Shown here: one piece after another, positions 34,777 through 47,600 of the stretch | Layout: every line of letters starts with the position of its first letter | How positions within the stretch are numbered: position 1 is the stretch's first letter | Program-made: the position numbers and the translations under genes | Assembly (NCBI GenBank): GCA_027943245.1 | Contig: JANDJZ010000008.1 | Span: forward strand, 280,697 to 344,696 | Origin: Acanthamoeba sp. SK_2022b | Taxonomy: Eukaryota > Discosea > Longamoebia > Acanthamoebidae | Length of the DNA stretch: 64,000 bases | Direction of reading: 5' to 3' | The notes under the pieces: model-generated | What the model saw: only the letters and a program-made list of their open reading frames with translations | Told to the model about the DNA's origin: nothing | The model's database searches: none

Positions 34777-37700
34777 ATGGAGCCCCATTTGCCTCCAGAG
34801 GGTACCCTGTCCACCCATTTTTTCTTAAAAAAAAAGCACCAAGCCGAGGGCCAGAGCTTGACTGTTATGCTTTCACCTGTGATGATTTGGATGTCTATTC
34901 ACAGAGGTATACTACCTGATTTGGCGCCTGCTGGCCTCTGCCGGGCCACTCCAAAGATCAGCTCAAGTTCTATTTGAGGATCTCACCAAGGCCGACCTCC
35001 TTCCTCGGGCCTATCACTGGACCGGCGCCTCTCTCCCCCCTTGTCCGCTCACGCTCGTGCGCTGCTCCCAGCCCCGCTCTGCCCGCGTCGTGGCGGTGAG
35101 GCTGACCTTGCCATCGCGTGGTTGTGGGAGCGTAGGTCGAGCACCATGAAGTTCCTTCGGATCATCTCCTGCAGCTTCTGCAGCGGCTGGTAGTGCTGGC
35201 TCGGGAGAAACGGCCGCCGCCACTCCAGCAACTGGTCACCCTCATGGGTTATGGCGATTCCTCGCTTCTCGAGAAGCAGCCACCACCGGCCTCTCGCCGT
35301 TTCTCATCTGGCATCCTACTTGGCCACTCGGCTCCGTTCATCCACACAGCAACCGTGGAAGCCACATCCTACGGTAGGTGTTCGCCCAGGCCGGTTTCGA
35401 TCTCTGCTTCAGAAAGGGTCTTCTTTGTTCATATGTGCCGCGCGCGCAGCACACATACTTCGCCAGCGAGAGTTGGGCTTGCGGCTGCCGGCCAAGCTTC
35501 GGCCGATGCCCCATGTTTACAAACACTTTCATCCGGTAAGCCTTCAGAGCCGCACACTCGCGTGTCGACTCCCAAGTAGTGACTATCTTGCCTCGCTGCA
35601 GCTGAAAGTGAATCGTGGCCACGTTTGCGCCGTGTATTGCATTGAGTTCGACAAATCGGGTCGGCTGCTGGCTACGGTGCGGATTAGCTTTCCTTCTTCC
35701 GTGTGTTGCTTGTGTTCTGTTGATCGCTCTCTGATTGTGCCTTATACCTGATATCCTTATGCGTTTATTAAGGGCTCTGATGACAAGCTGATCAAAATAT
35801 GGTCAGTTGAGACAGGCCGCCTCGTTGCAACGCTGCGAGGGCACGAGGTACTTGGAGCGCCCTCATCGCCTCTCCCCTTGCACGCCACCCCCACACAGGG
35901 AGAACATCTTATCCACAATCGCAACCACAACACACTGCAGGGCGACATCACAGACATCAGCATCGATCCAGAAAACAAGTACATAGCAAGTGGATCAAAC
36001 GACAACATTGTTCGTGTTTGGTCGCTGCGCGACTTCTCCCCCATCGCCGTCCTCTCCGGACACACCAACGCCGTCACTGCTGTTGCCTTTTCGCCCTCCC
36101 CCTTCCCGAAGACGCGTGTGCTTCTATCCACATCGCTCGATGGGTCGGCTCGCCTATGGTGGGTGGACGAAATGGCGCAGCAACTGGCGCAGGAGGAAAG
36201 GTATGCGCTTCCGTTCGACAGCCTTGCGTTTGTCTTCAGCACCAAGGCTCACTGAGTACAACCTACAAACTCACAGCGACCTAGTCGAGACGCGTTCGGT
36301 CGTAATGGCGCCCATTTACGTGAGCAAAGTCCTGTGCTCCAACTTCGACGCCACAGGCACCTACTTCGTCACCGGATGCAGCGATAACGTCGCACGAATG
36401 TGGACAGTCTCACCCACCAGCTCTACCGGTACCGCTGCTCACCCATCTACTACCAAAGTTCCGTTCTTCTAATCGTGTAATCTTTGCACTCACCACACAG
36501 AACCGTACTGGACTTTGGAAGGCCACACCGACTCGGTCCACTGTGCTCTGTTTAGCAACAGCAGTGATCGCATACTCACCGGGTACTGGCTTCCGGCTCG
36601 CATACCACAGCCCACCTGCTGCGTAGTCTCAGCTAATGCTCCTTACGGCCAGGTCTTGGGATGGTAAGGTGTGCATATGGCGCGTACAGGACCGTTCATG
36701 CATCTCATGTGCGTTCTCTCTCACGTGCAACACATAGCCGTAGTACTAACACGGATTTCTCGTGGCTCTGTCTCTCTGTCTTCCGAACAGTGGCCGTTCA
36801 GCCACCGGCCCCGCGAAATGAAGAGGAGCCAGAACAGAGGCAACCCGAGCCCAAACGACCACGTCGTACGGCCACCGGGACCGGTGCGAATGAACACACA
36901 CTGCCCATCATCGTCACCATGGCTTTGTGGAGTCTGGACGACCAGTACGTCATCACCGCCCTCTCCGACTTCACCATCAAGGTAGCCTCTCCCACACATA
37001 GTCACTTCATGGAGCGATGTTATACTTAATTATCTACCGACCCCTCTGTGATGCCGCCAGGTGTGGGACTCCAAGACAGGCGAGCTCGTGCATACGTTCC
37101 AAGGGCACACCAATTTGGTGTACGTGCTGGATTCTCATCCGGTCGACCCCCGAATCATAGTGAGCGCTGGTTACGATGGTCGCGTGACCATTTGGGACAT
37201 CCAGAAGGGCGAAGCTGTGCAGAGTACGCGCCTACCCCCCGAATTCACGGTGCCGCTGCGCTCGCAGTGGTTCGCCAGCGGGCACTGACTCGGATCATCA
37301 ACAAGGCCACAAGACCGCCGATCGCCAACTCTTTGATGGCCACTTTGCTCGCAATGGGGCCTACTTTGCTGCATCCGATCATGAGGGCTTCTACACTTTG
37401 TACGGCACTGGTTCAACCCAAAAGTATCAGGTTTGTATCTACCTCTAGCAAACAAATCAACAGTTGCGGCAGACCTTGTTTTTTGGTTTTTTTTAGCTTT
37501 TAGCTCTAAAAATAATGAATATAATCCTGTTTTGTCAACTATTAACGAATGATCCAACGGTCGGATATCCTGCTACTCTTGCGCAGAGCGTGCCTGTGGA
37601 GCAGTTCTTTGAGACCGACTATCATCCGCTTCTTCGAGACCTCAATAATTGGGTGCTGGATGAGGCCACACAGGTACATCGTTCACCTCTTGCCAGTGCA

Positions 37701-40700
37701 CCTTTCTTTCGCATCTCTCATCTCAACTGCGTTGGTAATTCTCGTAGTTGCCGCCTCATCGTATGCCCAAGCCTCTGCTGTGCACCATCGACGGAGTGCC
37801 CTACAAACAGCAGCCGCCAGGCTACGTAGGAGGTGCGTTCGTTTTGGGGCTGCCGCTCGCTTGCCTGTGTACCTCCCTAAAGCATGTAACGCGTGTCTCA
37901 CTCGGCACGCCTGCACAGAGGTGGGGACAATCGGCGTGGATGTTGGCGAATACGAACAGGAGCGTGCGCGGCTGATGTCTCTCATTCGAGATAGCGTGCG
38001 CACGAGGGATGAAGTCACGCTGCTCAGTGGCGGCGAAGAAGAGCCCGAGTGCGCTCCCTCTCCTCTCCCTTCACAGATTTCTCCTTGCATGTTGCTGAGG
38101 ACCTGCTAACCCTGCGTTCACAGGGCGGAGGACTCAGAAGAGTCTGAGTTTTGTGAGAGCTCATCTGAGGAGCCATTCTCTGAGCCCGAAGAACCCTTTG
38201 ATGACGCATCGTTCGGTATGAAGCGCCTCGGCCGTTGTTCACGCGAGAAGCTGCAGCTTCACCCCCCCCCCTCTCTTTCTCCCAACTAACGTTTTTCCGC
38301 CGGGTGTCCGGTCGTGCAGAGGGCGCCCGACGACTGCAGCCACGAAAGCGAAAGTTACGCTTCAGACTGAGTTCCGACGATGACGACCACAGCGAGACCT
38401 CGGAGAGCGAACCGGGGCCGCGTACCCGCTCCAGAGCACGAAAGGAGAGCCTGCAGCCCGAGGAGGCCGCACCCGCCAGTACCCTTATAGGCGAGGACGA
38501 AGTTGGCTCTGCTCCGTTGGTCGAGCAGCCTGCAAACGGCCGTCGCCTCAGGTAAAAACACGTTGCCTCACCGACGCTCCGCATGGAGGTCTCCCGCGAC
38601 TTCTTACCATGATGTATCTTCTGCAGGCCCAAGCGAAGGAGCAAGAAACGGATACGGCTCGGAGAAGGCGAGGACGGGGATCATCCGATGAAGAGCAAGC
38701 TGCAGGCAATGACCAAAGTACGACCGTGCACCCCTCCCCCTTAGCACCTCCTTTGCAGGTTCGTTTGAAAGTAACGGGCGGGCATACATGTCTCCGTAAC
38801 CGCACAGATCAAGGGTATCAAGAGTTGGCCAGACTGGCTCACCGTAACGGAGCCGGATAGTCCAGTGATGCAAGTCTATGTCCCTCAAGTATACCATATG
38901 GCCCCTTTTCCTCTCCTTTGTGCGTTGGTGACGCAGCAATCGGCTTATCTCCGATGTTCTCTCTCTCTCTCTCTCTCTTTCGTGTCAAGGTCAACGACGA
39001 GGTGGTCTACTTCCGTCAGGGGCACTCCATCCACATGGAGAAGTTTTCGAAGATTCTGCACCCTACGCCTCCCTGGGAGATGTTCCCCGCCCTGCGGGCT
39101 CAAGAAGTGTGTCGGGTGACGCAGATCGAGTATCGGCCGTCGCCCTACGGCATCCAGACGCTTCTCACACTCGAGCTGCTCGAGCCGCCACAAATGCTGT
39201 CCAGCCCAATGCTCGGTGAAGACGAGTCCATGCCGTACGAAACCGAGGACTCGTCGTTGCGCGCCACCAACCGACGGTTCTTACTCTCCTACCACCCGAC
39301 GACCCGCACCACCGACTTCCTCGTATTACGCAGCCGCTACGAGAGCTCACTGGCAGCCTGCTGTGTCGGGAAGCGCGTGACGGTCCTGTTCTTCTCGGGG
39401 AAGGTGTCCGCAACCCCTCCTCAACCCCCCATCAGAATCTCCCTTGCCTCAATGATTCGTAATCGCCGCTGCGTGCTGGACGCACGACGTAAGCTCACGC
39501 GTTGTCCATCCCTCCCTCCGCTGATCCTAGGAGGATGGGGTCTCCGGACGAAAATCGACTACGATCACGGATGCAGTGCGCCAGGCCGCGTGGTACTCTG
39601 GCACCGTGCTCTCGGTGTCTCCCCTGTCGCCAGACACCTTTCCCGACAGCAAGTGGGACTGCTTGGAGGTGGCCTGGGACGACGAACCGGGCGAGCCGGA
39701 GGGGACGGGAGGCGTCACCCGTGTGTCGCCTTGGGAGTCAAAGGAGTTCCACACCGACGTCCCGTTCGCTGCCTCGTCGCCACCTGTAGATAGAGAAGGT
39801 AAGCCTCCCTCATCATGAGCCCATCACTCCACGATCGAAGCACGTGTACATCCCTCGTTGTCTGACATGTGCGCCTGCTGTTGCGATCGGCCAGTGTACA
39901 GCCAGCTGGCCGAACGAGTCGAGGAGCTCATGCAGGACGACGACAGCTTGTGGTTCAGGCAGCCCGTCTCGCTAAAGCTGGTGGCGGGATACACCAAGCG
40001 GGTCTTCTGCCCAATCGACCTCTCCACGATGGCGTTGCGCCTCCGGCACTTCTACTACCGCTCCCTGCACGTACGCGCAGCTCTCGCTGACTGCTGTTGA
40101 TTGTGGTCGTAGTGCGAACGCCGGTGAAGGAGTTTTAATTGACGCCCTTTTCGTTTGCGTAGGCTTTCGAAGCGGACGTTCGCATGTTGGCCTTCAATGC
40201 CGTGTCCTTCAACCAACCGGGCAGCGAGATCATCGTGTCGGCCAAGCGGTTGAAGCGGAAGCTACTGCAGGTTCTCCGAGACCACGGTACGTCATCGCCG
40301 AGGATCCGAGGATCACTGCGGGCGCGCTACTGAACCTTACCACCGCCCACATGCAGGGCACCACGTCGAGAGCGACGACGAAGCGCAGGTGACGGAGGAG
40401 GTGTTTGTGGTCGACCCGCATGACGACAGGGTGTTAACGCTCGAGCACACGGCTCCGGCAAGGCGAGAGCCTCGGAGAACCAAAGGCAAGGAAAAGTACG
40501 ACGACCAGCCGGACGAGGGCGAGGGCTACCTTATGCGGGGAACCGAGTCGCCTCCGCGCAAGCACAGGCTCAAGCGGAGGGGAAACGCGAGCCACGAAGA
40601 TGGCGGAGATGCCCCCCTTGAGATGGGCCTGGACGATCTTCTGCTCGACGATGTCGACTACAACCCACCGGAGCAGGATATGGACAGCGAGGACGGGGAC

Positions 40701-41839
40701 GGGGAGTGGGGTCCGGTGTCGCCAAGGCGGCCGATCTCGGCCACCGTGGAACCGGAAAGGCAACACGTGGTGAAGCTCAGGATTTCTGCCGACCTAGTCC
40801 GACAGGCCCTGCAGAGCGCTTCGCCCGCCTCGACCGCCCAGTCCACCGACATTCCTGAGGCCTCGACTTGGGGCTCCTCCTCTGCTATGGCCGCCGCCGC
40901 CGCCATCGCCATGCCTGGCGCCACTCGTCGTTCAGGACGAAGAGATAAAGATGGGCGCTCCGCCATGCATCAGGCAGCTGCTGCGCCTCGCTCGGTCGAA
41001 GACAACATGCCCGCCGTCGGCCCTCGACGTCGAAGCGGCAGACAACGCCGAGCGGTGCAATATGTCGAGGAGGAGGACGACGAAGACGGCGAGTACAACT
41101 ACTCGGAGGAGCAGGTGACGGCGGCGACACAGCCCGCCGCTCTTTCTCGTTCGCACGGCGGTGAACCGTTGCCGGGCATGTCCCATTTCAGGCGAAGCGA
41201 TCGACATCGAATCAAGCCCAAGCGATTCATCGAAGAGGAGGAGGCAGCAGGAGACGAGTACGCGGAGGAGGCAAACAACGGCGATCGGAACGAGATTGAC
41301 GAGGAAAGCGATGACTCCTACACGCAGCCCACACACGCCACCATCGCTCCGCGCCGTGTCGGTCGGCCCAAGCGGGCCAAGATCGACGAGGACGTGTATG
41401 ACCTGAGCGTGGAGGACGGCATCCCGCAGCCTCGTCGATCCGCGAGGAACCAAGCCAAGAGAGCGATGGACCCCGAGGTAAAACCTTTAAAACTCTCTCC
41501 CAATTCGCACCGCCCTCTCGTTGGGTGGGTGGGCTCACTCACCGACGGTCACTTGCACAGCAGGAGACACAGCAAGAAGTGGAGCACAAGGACGAGGAGG
41601 GGGTTGAAGTGGAGGAGGAGTTGATCGAATACGAAGTCGACGAAGAGGAGGAAGAGGAGGCAGCAAGAGACGAGTACGTGGAGGCAGCAGCCGAGAGCGA
41701 GTATCGGCCGCTCAAGGTCAGCCTGCGAGTGCGTCGTCCTGTGGTAGGCGCGCCACGGCCGGTACCGGAGGAAATTGAAGAGGAAGCGAGCGTGGACGAC
41801 GACGGCGATGACGACTACGACGAGCTTTATGGCGACTGA
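34777..41839 (+). CDS. BRWD/PHIP-like WD40-bromodomain chromatin protein
   Basis: The largest intact coding unit after the SNF2 gene. Start ATG 34777 gives a short exon whose phase fits the next one (VYYLIWRLLASAGPLQRSAQ), the N-terminal helical domain of BRWD/PHIP proteins, followed by PSDHLLQLLQRLVVLAREK. Eight WD40 blades follow (for example DKLIKIWSVETGRLVATLRG, NIVRVWSLRDFSPIAVLSG, DGSARLWWVDE, VARMWTVSP, FTIKVWDSKTGELVHTFQG and GRVTIWDIQKGEAVQ). The conserved BRWD linker (VPVEQFFETDYHPLLRDLNN) follows, then a Ser/Glu-rich stretch, a WD40-to-bromodomain region with WPDWLTVTEPDSPVMQVYVP, and one bromodomain (LKLVAGYTKRVFCPIDLSTM, ADVRMLAFNAVSFNQPGS, with the acetyl-lysine Asn). The C-terminal 450 residues are acidic and Arg-Arg-Ser-rich with GRPKR and RRSGR motifs. 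Animal proteins have two bromodomains; only one is evident here. Nuclear, probably a reader of acetylated histones. Confidence 0.88.
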
Positions 41840-42138
41840 GAAAGCAGAGCTCTCTTGTGAGGTGATGATGTAAAGCTTCGTGTTGCAAAACTCGTCCCAA
41901 CCTTCCGCCGCCGCACCCCCATTCGTTCGCTGGCTTGTTCCGCAGCGGAGGCGGCTTCTGGCAGAATTTATTTTTATATTATTTCCGGTTTTTTTTTTTT
42001 TTTTACATTTTTGTCTGAGCCCCTTCCGCGACTGCAAGCTCTCACGCATGGACCAGAAGCCGCACCCTGCCCTTGTTGACCTTCCAAGGAAGCCCACCAG
42101 AGGCTACGCGGTACCCTCACCTCTTGTCCTCCAACATA
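41840..42138. other. Spacer between the BRWD-like gene and FPGS copy 2
   Basis: About 300 bases including a T14 run near 41991. An ATG at 42049 opens 33 codons that are out of frame with the FPGS start and may be a spliced leader region of that gene. No separate gene was seen. Confidence 0.35.
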
Positions 42139-42600
42139 ATGTCGGTTAACGGCTATTCGACGTCGGGGGAGCAGGAAGTGGGTGATGCTCTGCGGCAGCT
42201 CATGTCACCTCCGGAGCGAGTAGCGGCCTGGCAGGCGGCTCGCCAACAGGACAAGGACATCAGCCTCGTGGAGATGACCGACAGCCTCTCGCACCTCAAC
42301 CTCGACGTACGGACATCCCCCCCCCACGGCACTCTCGTTTCCATGGTTACACCCACGCTTTCTTGCAGCGGTGCCAACCAAGAGGGGATGTCGGTGTGGA
42401 CAGGTCAAGCAGCTGTCGTGCGTGCACGTGGCGGGCACCAAGGGCAAGGGCTCCACGTGTGCCTTTGTGGAGAGCATCTTGCGTCGTGGCTATGGACTCC
42501 GCACGGGACTCTACACCTCTCCCAACCTTGTTCACGTTCGGTACCAGGGCCGCCAGCTACCGTGCGGTGAGTGGAGCTGGCTCGCCTTTGCTAAACTGTG

Positions 42601-42680
<80 letters not shown>

Positions 42681-44352
42681 ATAGAGAGCGCATTCGAATT
42701 GACGGCAAGCCTCTGGATGAGGAGACATTTGCCCGTTACTTCTGGGAGGTGTGGGATTGCCTCAAATCCACACGAGTACTTGTCCCCCACTGCCTCGTGC
42801 AGGCACAAGCTGTCTGTCAGGTTGGTCTCACGTTCGTTTGGCCGCCTATCAATTTGTCTATAGAGTGAGAAGCACCAGGACATGCCCGCCTACTTCCGCT
42901 TCTTGACGGTCCTTGCACTCAAGGTCTTTGTAGAAGAAAAGGTGGATGTGGCAGTGATCGAGGTGGGCGTGGGCGGACGCACCGACGCAACCAACGTGGT
43001 GCAGCCCGTGGTGTGCGGCGTCTCCTCGCTGGGTTACGATCACCAGAACGTGCTGGGCGACACCCTTACCCAGATTGCCTTTGAAAAGGGCGGTATCTTC
43101 AAGGTGCCAACAGCTCTCCCCTCTCCTCCCTTCTCTCCTACTTTCTTACTTAGCTTGTCCTGACGGATTATGGACTCGGACAATCGCTTTTGCTACAGGA
43201 AGGAGTGCCCGCCTACACCATTCCACAAGACGACGAGGCCATGGCGAGCCTACTCGAACGCGCTAAAGCCAAGCAGGTACGCATGAGCCTTTGCGTGGGA
43301 GACACACTTTCTCACTTGTCCACCGACGTTCATAATCGACACTAACGCACCACACGTTTCAATCATTCACGCCGCCAGACCACTCTTAGCGTGGCACCTC
43401 CATTCGAGGCGTGGCACAGGGATCAGCCAACAATCAATCTAGGTATATGACACCACCCCATGCCCCTTTCCTGGGTCTTGGGGCCTTCCTTCGTTGACAG
43501 TTGAGGTGTGCTCCTGTAGGCCTGGCAGGCGAGTTTCAGAAGGCCAATGCCTCGCTTGCCGTCGCCCTGTGCCGTGAGTGGCTGTTCAAGCGGAGTGCCG
43601 ACAAGACATCCCTGGCCCTCAGCGACGACGACCGCCTGTTCCTCTCCGGCACGCGTCCCGTCACTCGATTGCCGCAGGGGTTCGTCGCGGGACTGGAGCA
43701 GTGCCGATGGCCCGGGAGAGCGCAGGTCATCAGATACCACCATTACGCCCCTAGTGCCACGCAGACTGCGGAGCCGACAGGCGAGATGTGGCTCTACCTC
43801 GACGGGGCGCACACCGAGGAGAGCATGGAGGCCTGTGCGCACTGGTTCGCCGACGTGTGCTCCTCTGACCAAGCCCCGGACGAAGAGGTGGAGGAGCGGC
43901 GGGTGCTGGTGTTCAACTGCAACCAGAACCGCTCGGCTGGCAAGTTGCTGGCCAAGCTCGCCACGATCATGACGGCGCGGTTGCTGTACGCACAGCAGCG
44001 GAGAGCACCGTTTGACACGGCGATCTTTAGCACGTTCGTCACTCGGTCCGGCGGTCCTGATGGCCGCTCGATATCGACCGGATCGGTGGAGGAGAGGACC
44101 AAATGGCAGCGCGTCAATGCCCAGGCCTGGCATTCCATCGCCGCGTCACAAGAAAGTGCAGAGCAGGTGGCGGGTTGCATCCCTTCCGCATTGGACGCCG
44201 CCGCCGCTCTGCATGACCATTGGCGAGAGCAGACGAAAGCTCAAAGGGTTATAACGCGCGTGTTGGTGACGGGATCGCTGTATCTCGTGGGCGGCGTGCT
44301 CGAGGTGCTCCTCAAACGTGATGCCCTCCCTGCCTCCGCCCTGGACCTCTGA
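42139..44352 (+). CDS. FPGS: Folylpolyglutamate synthase, copy 2
   Basis: Second folylpolyglutamate synthase, in the opposite orientation to copy 1 and about 12 kb away. Exons: an N-terminal helical part ([20 protein letters not shown]); the P-loop exon [53 protein letters not shown] after a long GT tract intron; [20 protein letters not shown] with [58 protein letters not shown]; and a long last exon with [38 protein letters not shown] and [20 protein letters not shown]. All catalytic motifs are intact, so both copies should be active. The amino-acid match to copy 1 is moderate (roughly half to two thirds) until the last 33 codons, which are identical even at base level. The start ATG at 42139 is preceded by another ATG at 42049 in another frame. 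Confidence 0.9.
42603..42679. repeat. (GT)n microsatellite in an FPGS copy 2 intron
   Basis: About 38 uninterrupted GT units. FPGS copy 1 also has a dinucleotide tract (28398-28487), but in a different intron, so it is not a simple inherited feature. Confidence 0.95.
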
Positions 44353-44383
44353 AAATTAAAAAGGCCCATTTCGTGAATCTTTT
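44254..44383 (+). repeat. 130-base inverted copy shared with FPGS copy 1 (copy B)
   Basis: Identical at every position to the minus strand of 27348-27477. It includes the C-terminal 33 codons, TGA and the first part of the 3' untranslated region. Confidence 0.93.
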
Positions 44384-44660
44384 TTGGTTACCCAAAGAAT
44401 GTTGCTATGACACTGTTCCCTCCTGGGAAAGAATAACTGAACCAAAGTCAATCTAACAAATCACAACGCAACCATTGGCAGCAGGCCTGCTTTGCGCTGT
44501 GCCACACACGAAAGACCTGTGAAATTAAAACCCTTTTTTTTAATTTAAAAGAAAAACGCCCATTTCTCGAATCTTTTTTTCTTCACGGCACCAAACACGA
44601 GGCACACGGCTTCCGCTTCTGCTGCAGAGGCCGACTGTTGTTGTTTCTCAGCTCGCCAGC
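44353..44660. other. 3' region of FPGS copy 2 and promoter of the next gene
   Basis: About 310 bases. The first half resembles the 3' flank of FPGS copy 1 (shared AAAGAATGTTGCTATGACAC and CAATCTAACAAATCACAA). A second, diverged CCCATTTC(G/T)(T/C)GAATCTTTTTT unit appears at about 44559-44580, repeating the one at 44365-44385. No gene was seen. Confidence 0.5.
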
Positions 44661-47600
44661 ATGGAAGTCACCGCCACACCTCCTCCGCGACCGCCACCGG
44701 TAAGTGCACCAGTTGTGGCTTGCGCTCTCTGTCGTCGAAAGATGGCCCACGTCGCTTATGCTGCTTATGTTGGGGGCGGGTACCGACAGCGGCCGGCAAA
44801 GGCTCCTCCTGGGACCTTTAAGTACTTCACCACGCCACAAGGCCGAGGCGCAGTAACTGCACCGGGTACACTTTCGAATAGGGCCACACTGAGGCAAAGG
44901 GATGATGAAGTACGGTCCCCGCTGCTGTTCAAAAAGACCCTCTCTTGGCTGCAGCTTGAAGGTACCCCTCTCCTTGTGTGCCAACCCTTGCTCGGCCTTT
45001 TGGTCTTGGCGCGCTTACCTTATTGACTGGTGGTGCTTTTGACGAAGGTCTCGACGGCTGGAGTCGCAGAGGCGACACGAGCGCTATGCTGGACCGTCTC
45101 ACCCATCCTCACTCGCATATGCTCTATAAGTAACTTTTCACCCTATCTCCAGAGATCGCAGCTGAATCATTATTGCAAACTTGCAACTGCGGCAGAGTGC
45201 ACGCAATTGATTATATTGGGTGGCTTGATGGCAGGGAGGTGAGTGGGGCGCTGTATCGCTTCTACCGTCAGCTGCTGCGGCCCGACCATCCGCTGGCCAC
45301 TGCAGTCGCAGCGGACATGAGAAGTTTCAAAGGTGACATTATAAACTCACCCTGAGATGACGTGGAGAGGTGAAAACTCATTTGTGGTTCAAACTGTCAC
45401 AGCGGCTCGCGAGGCGAGCGGATTGAACCGAGCAGAGTTGTGGCGCTCGTTCAGAGAGCAGAGGCTCTCCGGTCAATGGGACGAAGAAGTCGTCAACCGG
45501 ATCGTAGGCCTCTCTCAGTCTGGTCGCAGTACTGAACTGCCCATCAAGGTAATTCTGTCTTCCCCTCCTCCCCGAATAGAATTAGAAGCGTGATGCCAAG
45601 TGAGTCGGCGCACTCGTCTCATTCAATTAGTTCTCTCACCTGACTAGCAAACAGCCGTAGAAATGCTCGCAACCGTCTTCTCGGCATGGGGCACTGCATC
45701 TGAGATCAGCCAAGCAGTGGCCGAAGAGGTAACTGCAGGGATAAGCCTGACCCACGCTGACGTTAGCTCAACCGATCGTATGGGAGCAGGTGGTCAAGGA
45801 CTTACAGTTTGAGCAAGGAGCGGGGCTTATCGGGAAAGCTGGCCTGACTGGCTGGGGCAAGTACATGCTGCCCTTTTGGTCGTGCGGTGTACTGGCGTAC
45901 GTTTATCAGTTTTTTCTCTCGTCGAGGTGTTGGTCTTTTTTTTTTCCTCTCTCTCTCTCTTTGAATATGGACAAATTACATTTCTACATTATTTGAGATT
46001 ATAACGCCCAAAGCTAACACCGTGCTTGGTTTCTCCTCCGCTCACTCCGCCAGGCTCTGCATCACGTTGTATGTGTTTGTGCGGGAGATCTACTTGGCGT
46101 GGATGGAGAACTTCTTCTACTATGATGACTTCACCATTTTCAACCACCTGAATCCAGGTACAGCACTGTCTTTGTGCTCTCCCTCCAGTGGCGGTACATA
46201 CGTGCACAACCTTCTGCTCACAGTGAGGTCTGCATCCCCCTCACAGACTACTACGGACGGCTGAGCAAATCAGCCTTCAGTGCGTTCATGTATGACAAAA
46301 TCAACTGGAACGACACGCGATTTCTCCTACATTTTGTAATTAACATGAGGTGCGCACCCACCCACAATGATGACAACGATGATGGTGATGATCTTGGCCA
46401 GGGGCTAATGGGTGTTGACAACTGCAGACGACCGGCGGAGAAGGGCACCACGAACCAGTACAAGCGTGCGTTCCTCCAGAGGTTCCGCAACGAAGAGAAC
46501 GACTACAATAGATCGCACATTCTCTACGGTGTGTACAACCAGCCGACATTGTGCGCGTGCGTGCATGTGTGAAGAGTGCGACTACAAGTAATTTAACAAG
46601 AGCTCACTCCATTACAGTCGATCCGTTGAGCCCTATCGGCGTCGAGTTGGCCGTACGAGTGCTGCGCTTCTGCAACTTCGAAACCCTCCTGCGCGTATCG
46701 GCGGTGTGTCAAACATGGCGCTTCTGGTGCTCCAATGACCACGTACTTACTCGCTACCCCCCCCCCCGCCTTCCTGCTTCTCCCGCTGCTGTTGTTGGTT
46801 GTTGTTGGCTGAAAACGGATGGCGAAAGGTGTGGCGAGAAGCGACGAAGAACGTGGAGGGGTTTCTGCCCTATCTGGGTGGTGCGTTTTCGCTGTTCCGG
46901 GTGCTCCACTATCGCCTGCCTCCGACGGCCAAAGGGAGGGCCCTCTACTACGCAAAGCACCTGCAGACGCGTCAACCGCTCCAGTTCCAAGAGCGCTTGC
47001 TCAACCTGGTCGACGCCGACTTTCTCGCGGCCGTCAAAGGTTTGTCCCACCTCACGCGCGATACCCTTAACAGCGAGGTTACATATTAAATCGTTGGCCG
47101 AACACAGAACGTGCTCAGGCTGCCACAGAGGCTGCGGCCGCTGGGAGATCGCGAGCTTCGACCCTCTTAAGGTTGTTTATTATTATTATTTTAATAATTA
47201 TGAAAATTATTCCTGTGGCTCATTATTTGTTGCACGTTGGTGCTGGCGGCCTCACCCTTTCCTGCTGCCTGCCGACAGGAATCTGGGGGGCAAGTTGGTG
47301 GAGAACGTACAGACCATGCTCGCTAATGAGCCCATCATCATCGCGGTTCCTTTCGATATCAAAGATAGGTAGGTAAGCCGTTAACCGTATTCAGTGGGCT
47401 CGTCCCGTCTCACAGTGGTGGTGATTGTTGAACAACACACCTGCAGGGAATCCTCCATTTCGTTGCATTTTTCGTCCCAGAGTTTCGGCGTAATCGATGT
47501 GGACGTTGTTGAGCGCACAGTGCCAGCCCCAGGTTCCCCCGATCCATCTGTATGTTGACTCAAATCAACATCGTGCTAATGGTTTGCAATGTGAAGGTTC

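Noticed and set aside
40932..41453. 173-codon minus-strand ORF opposite the BRWD-like acidic tail
   Set aside because: Antisense of a low-complexity Asp/Glu/Arg-rich exon; no start or splice context and no resemblance to a family.
42557..42883. His-Thr and Val-Cys repeat proteins around dinucleotide tracts (also at 28.4 and 54.7 kb)
   Set aside because: Translations of CA/GT microsatellites inside introns.
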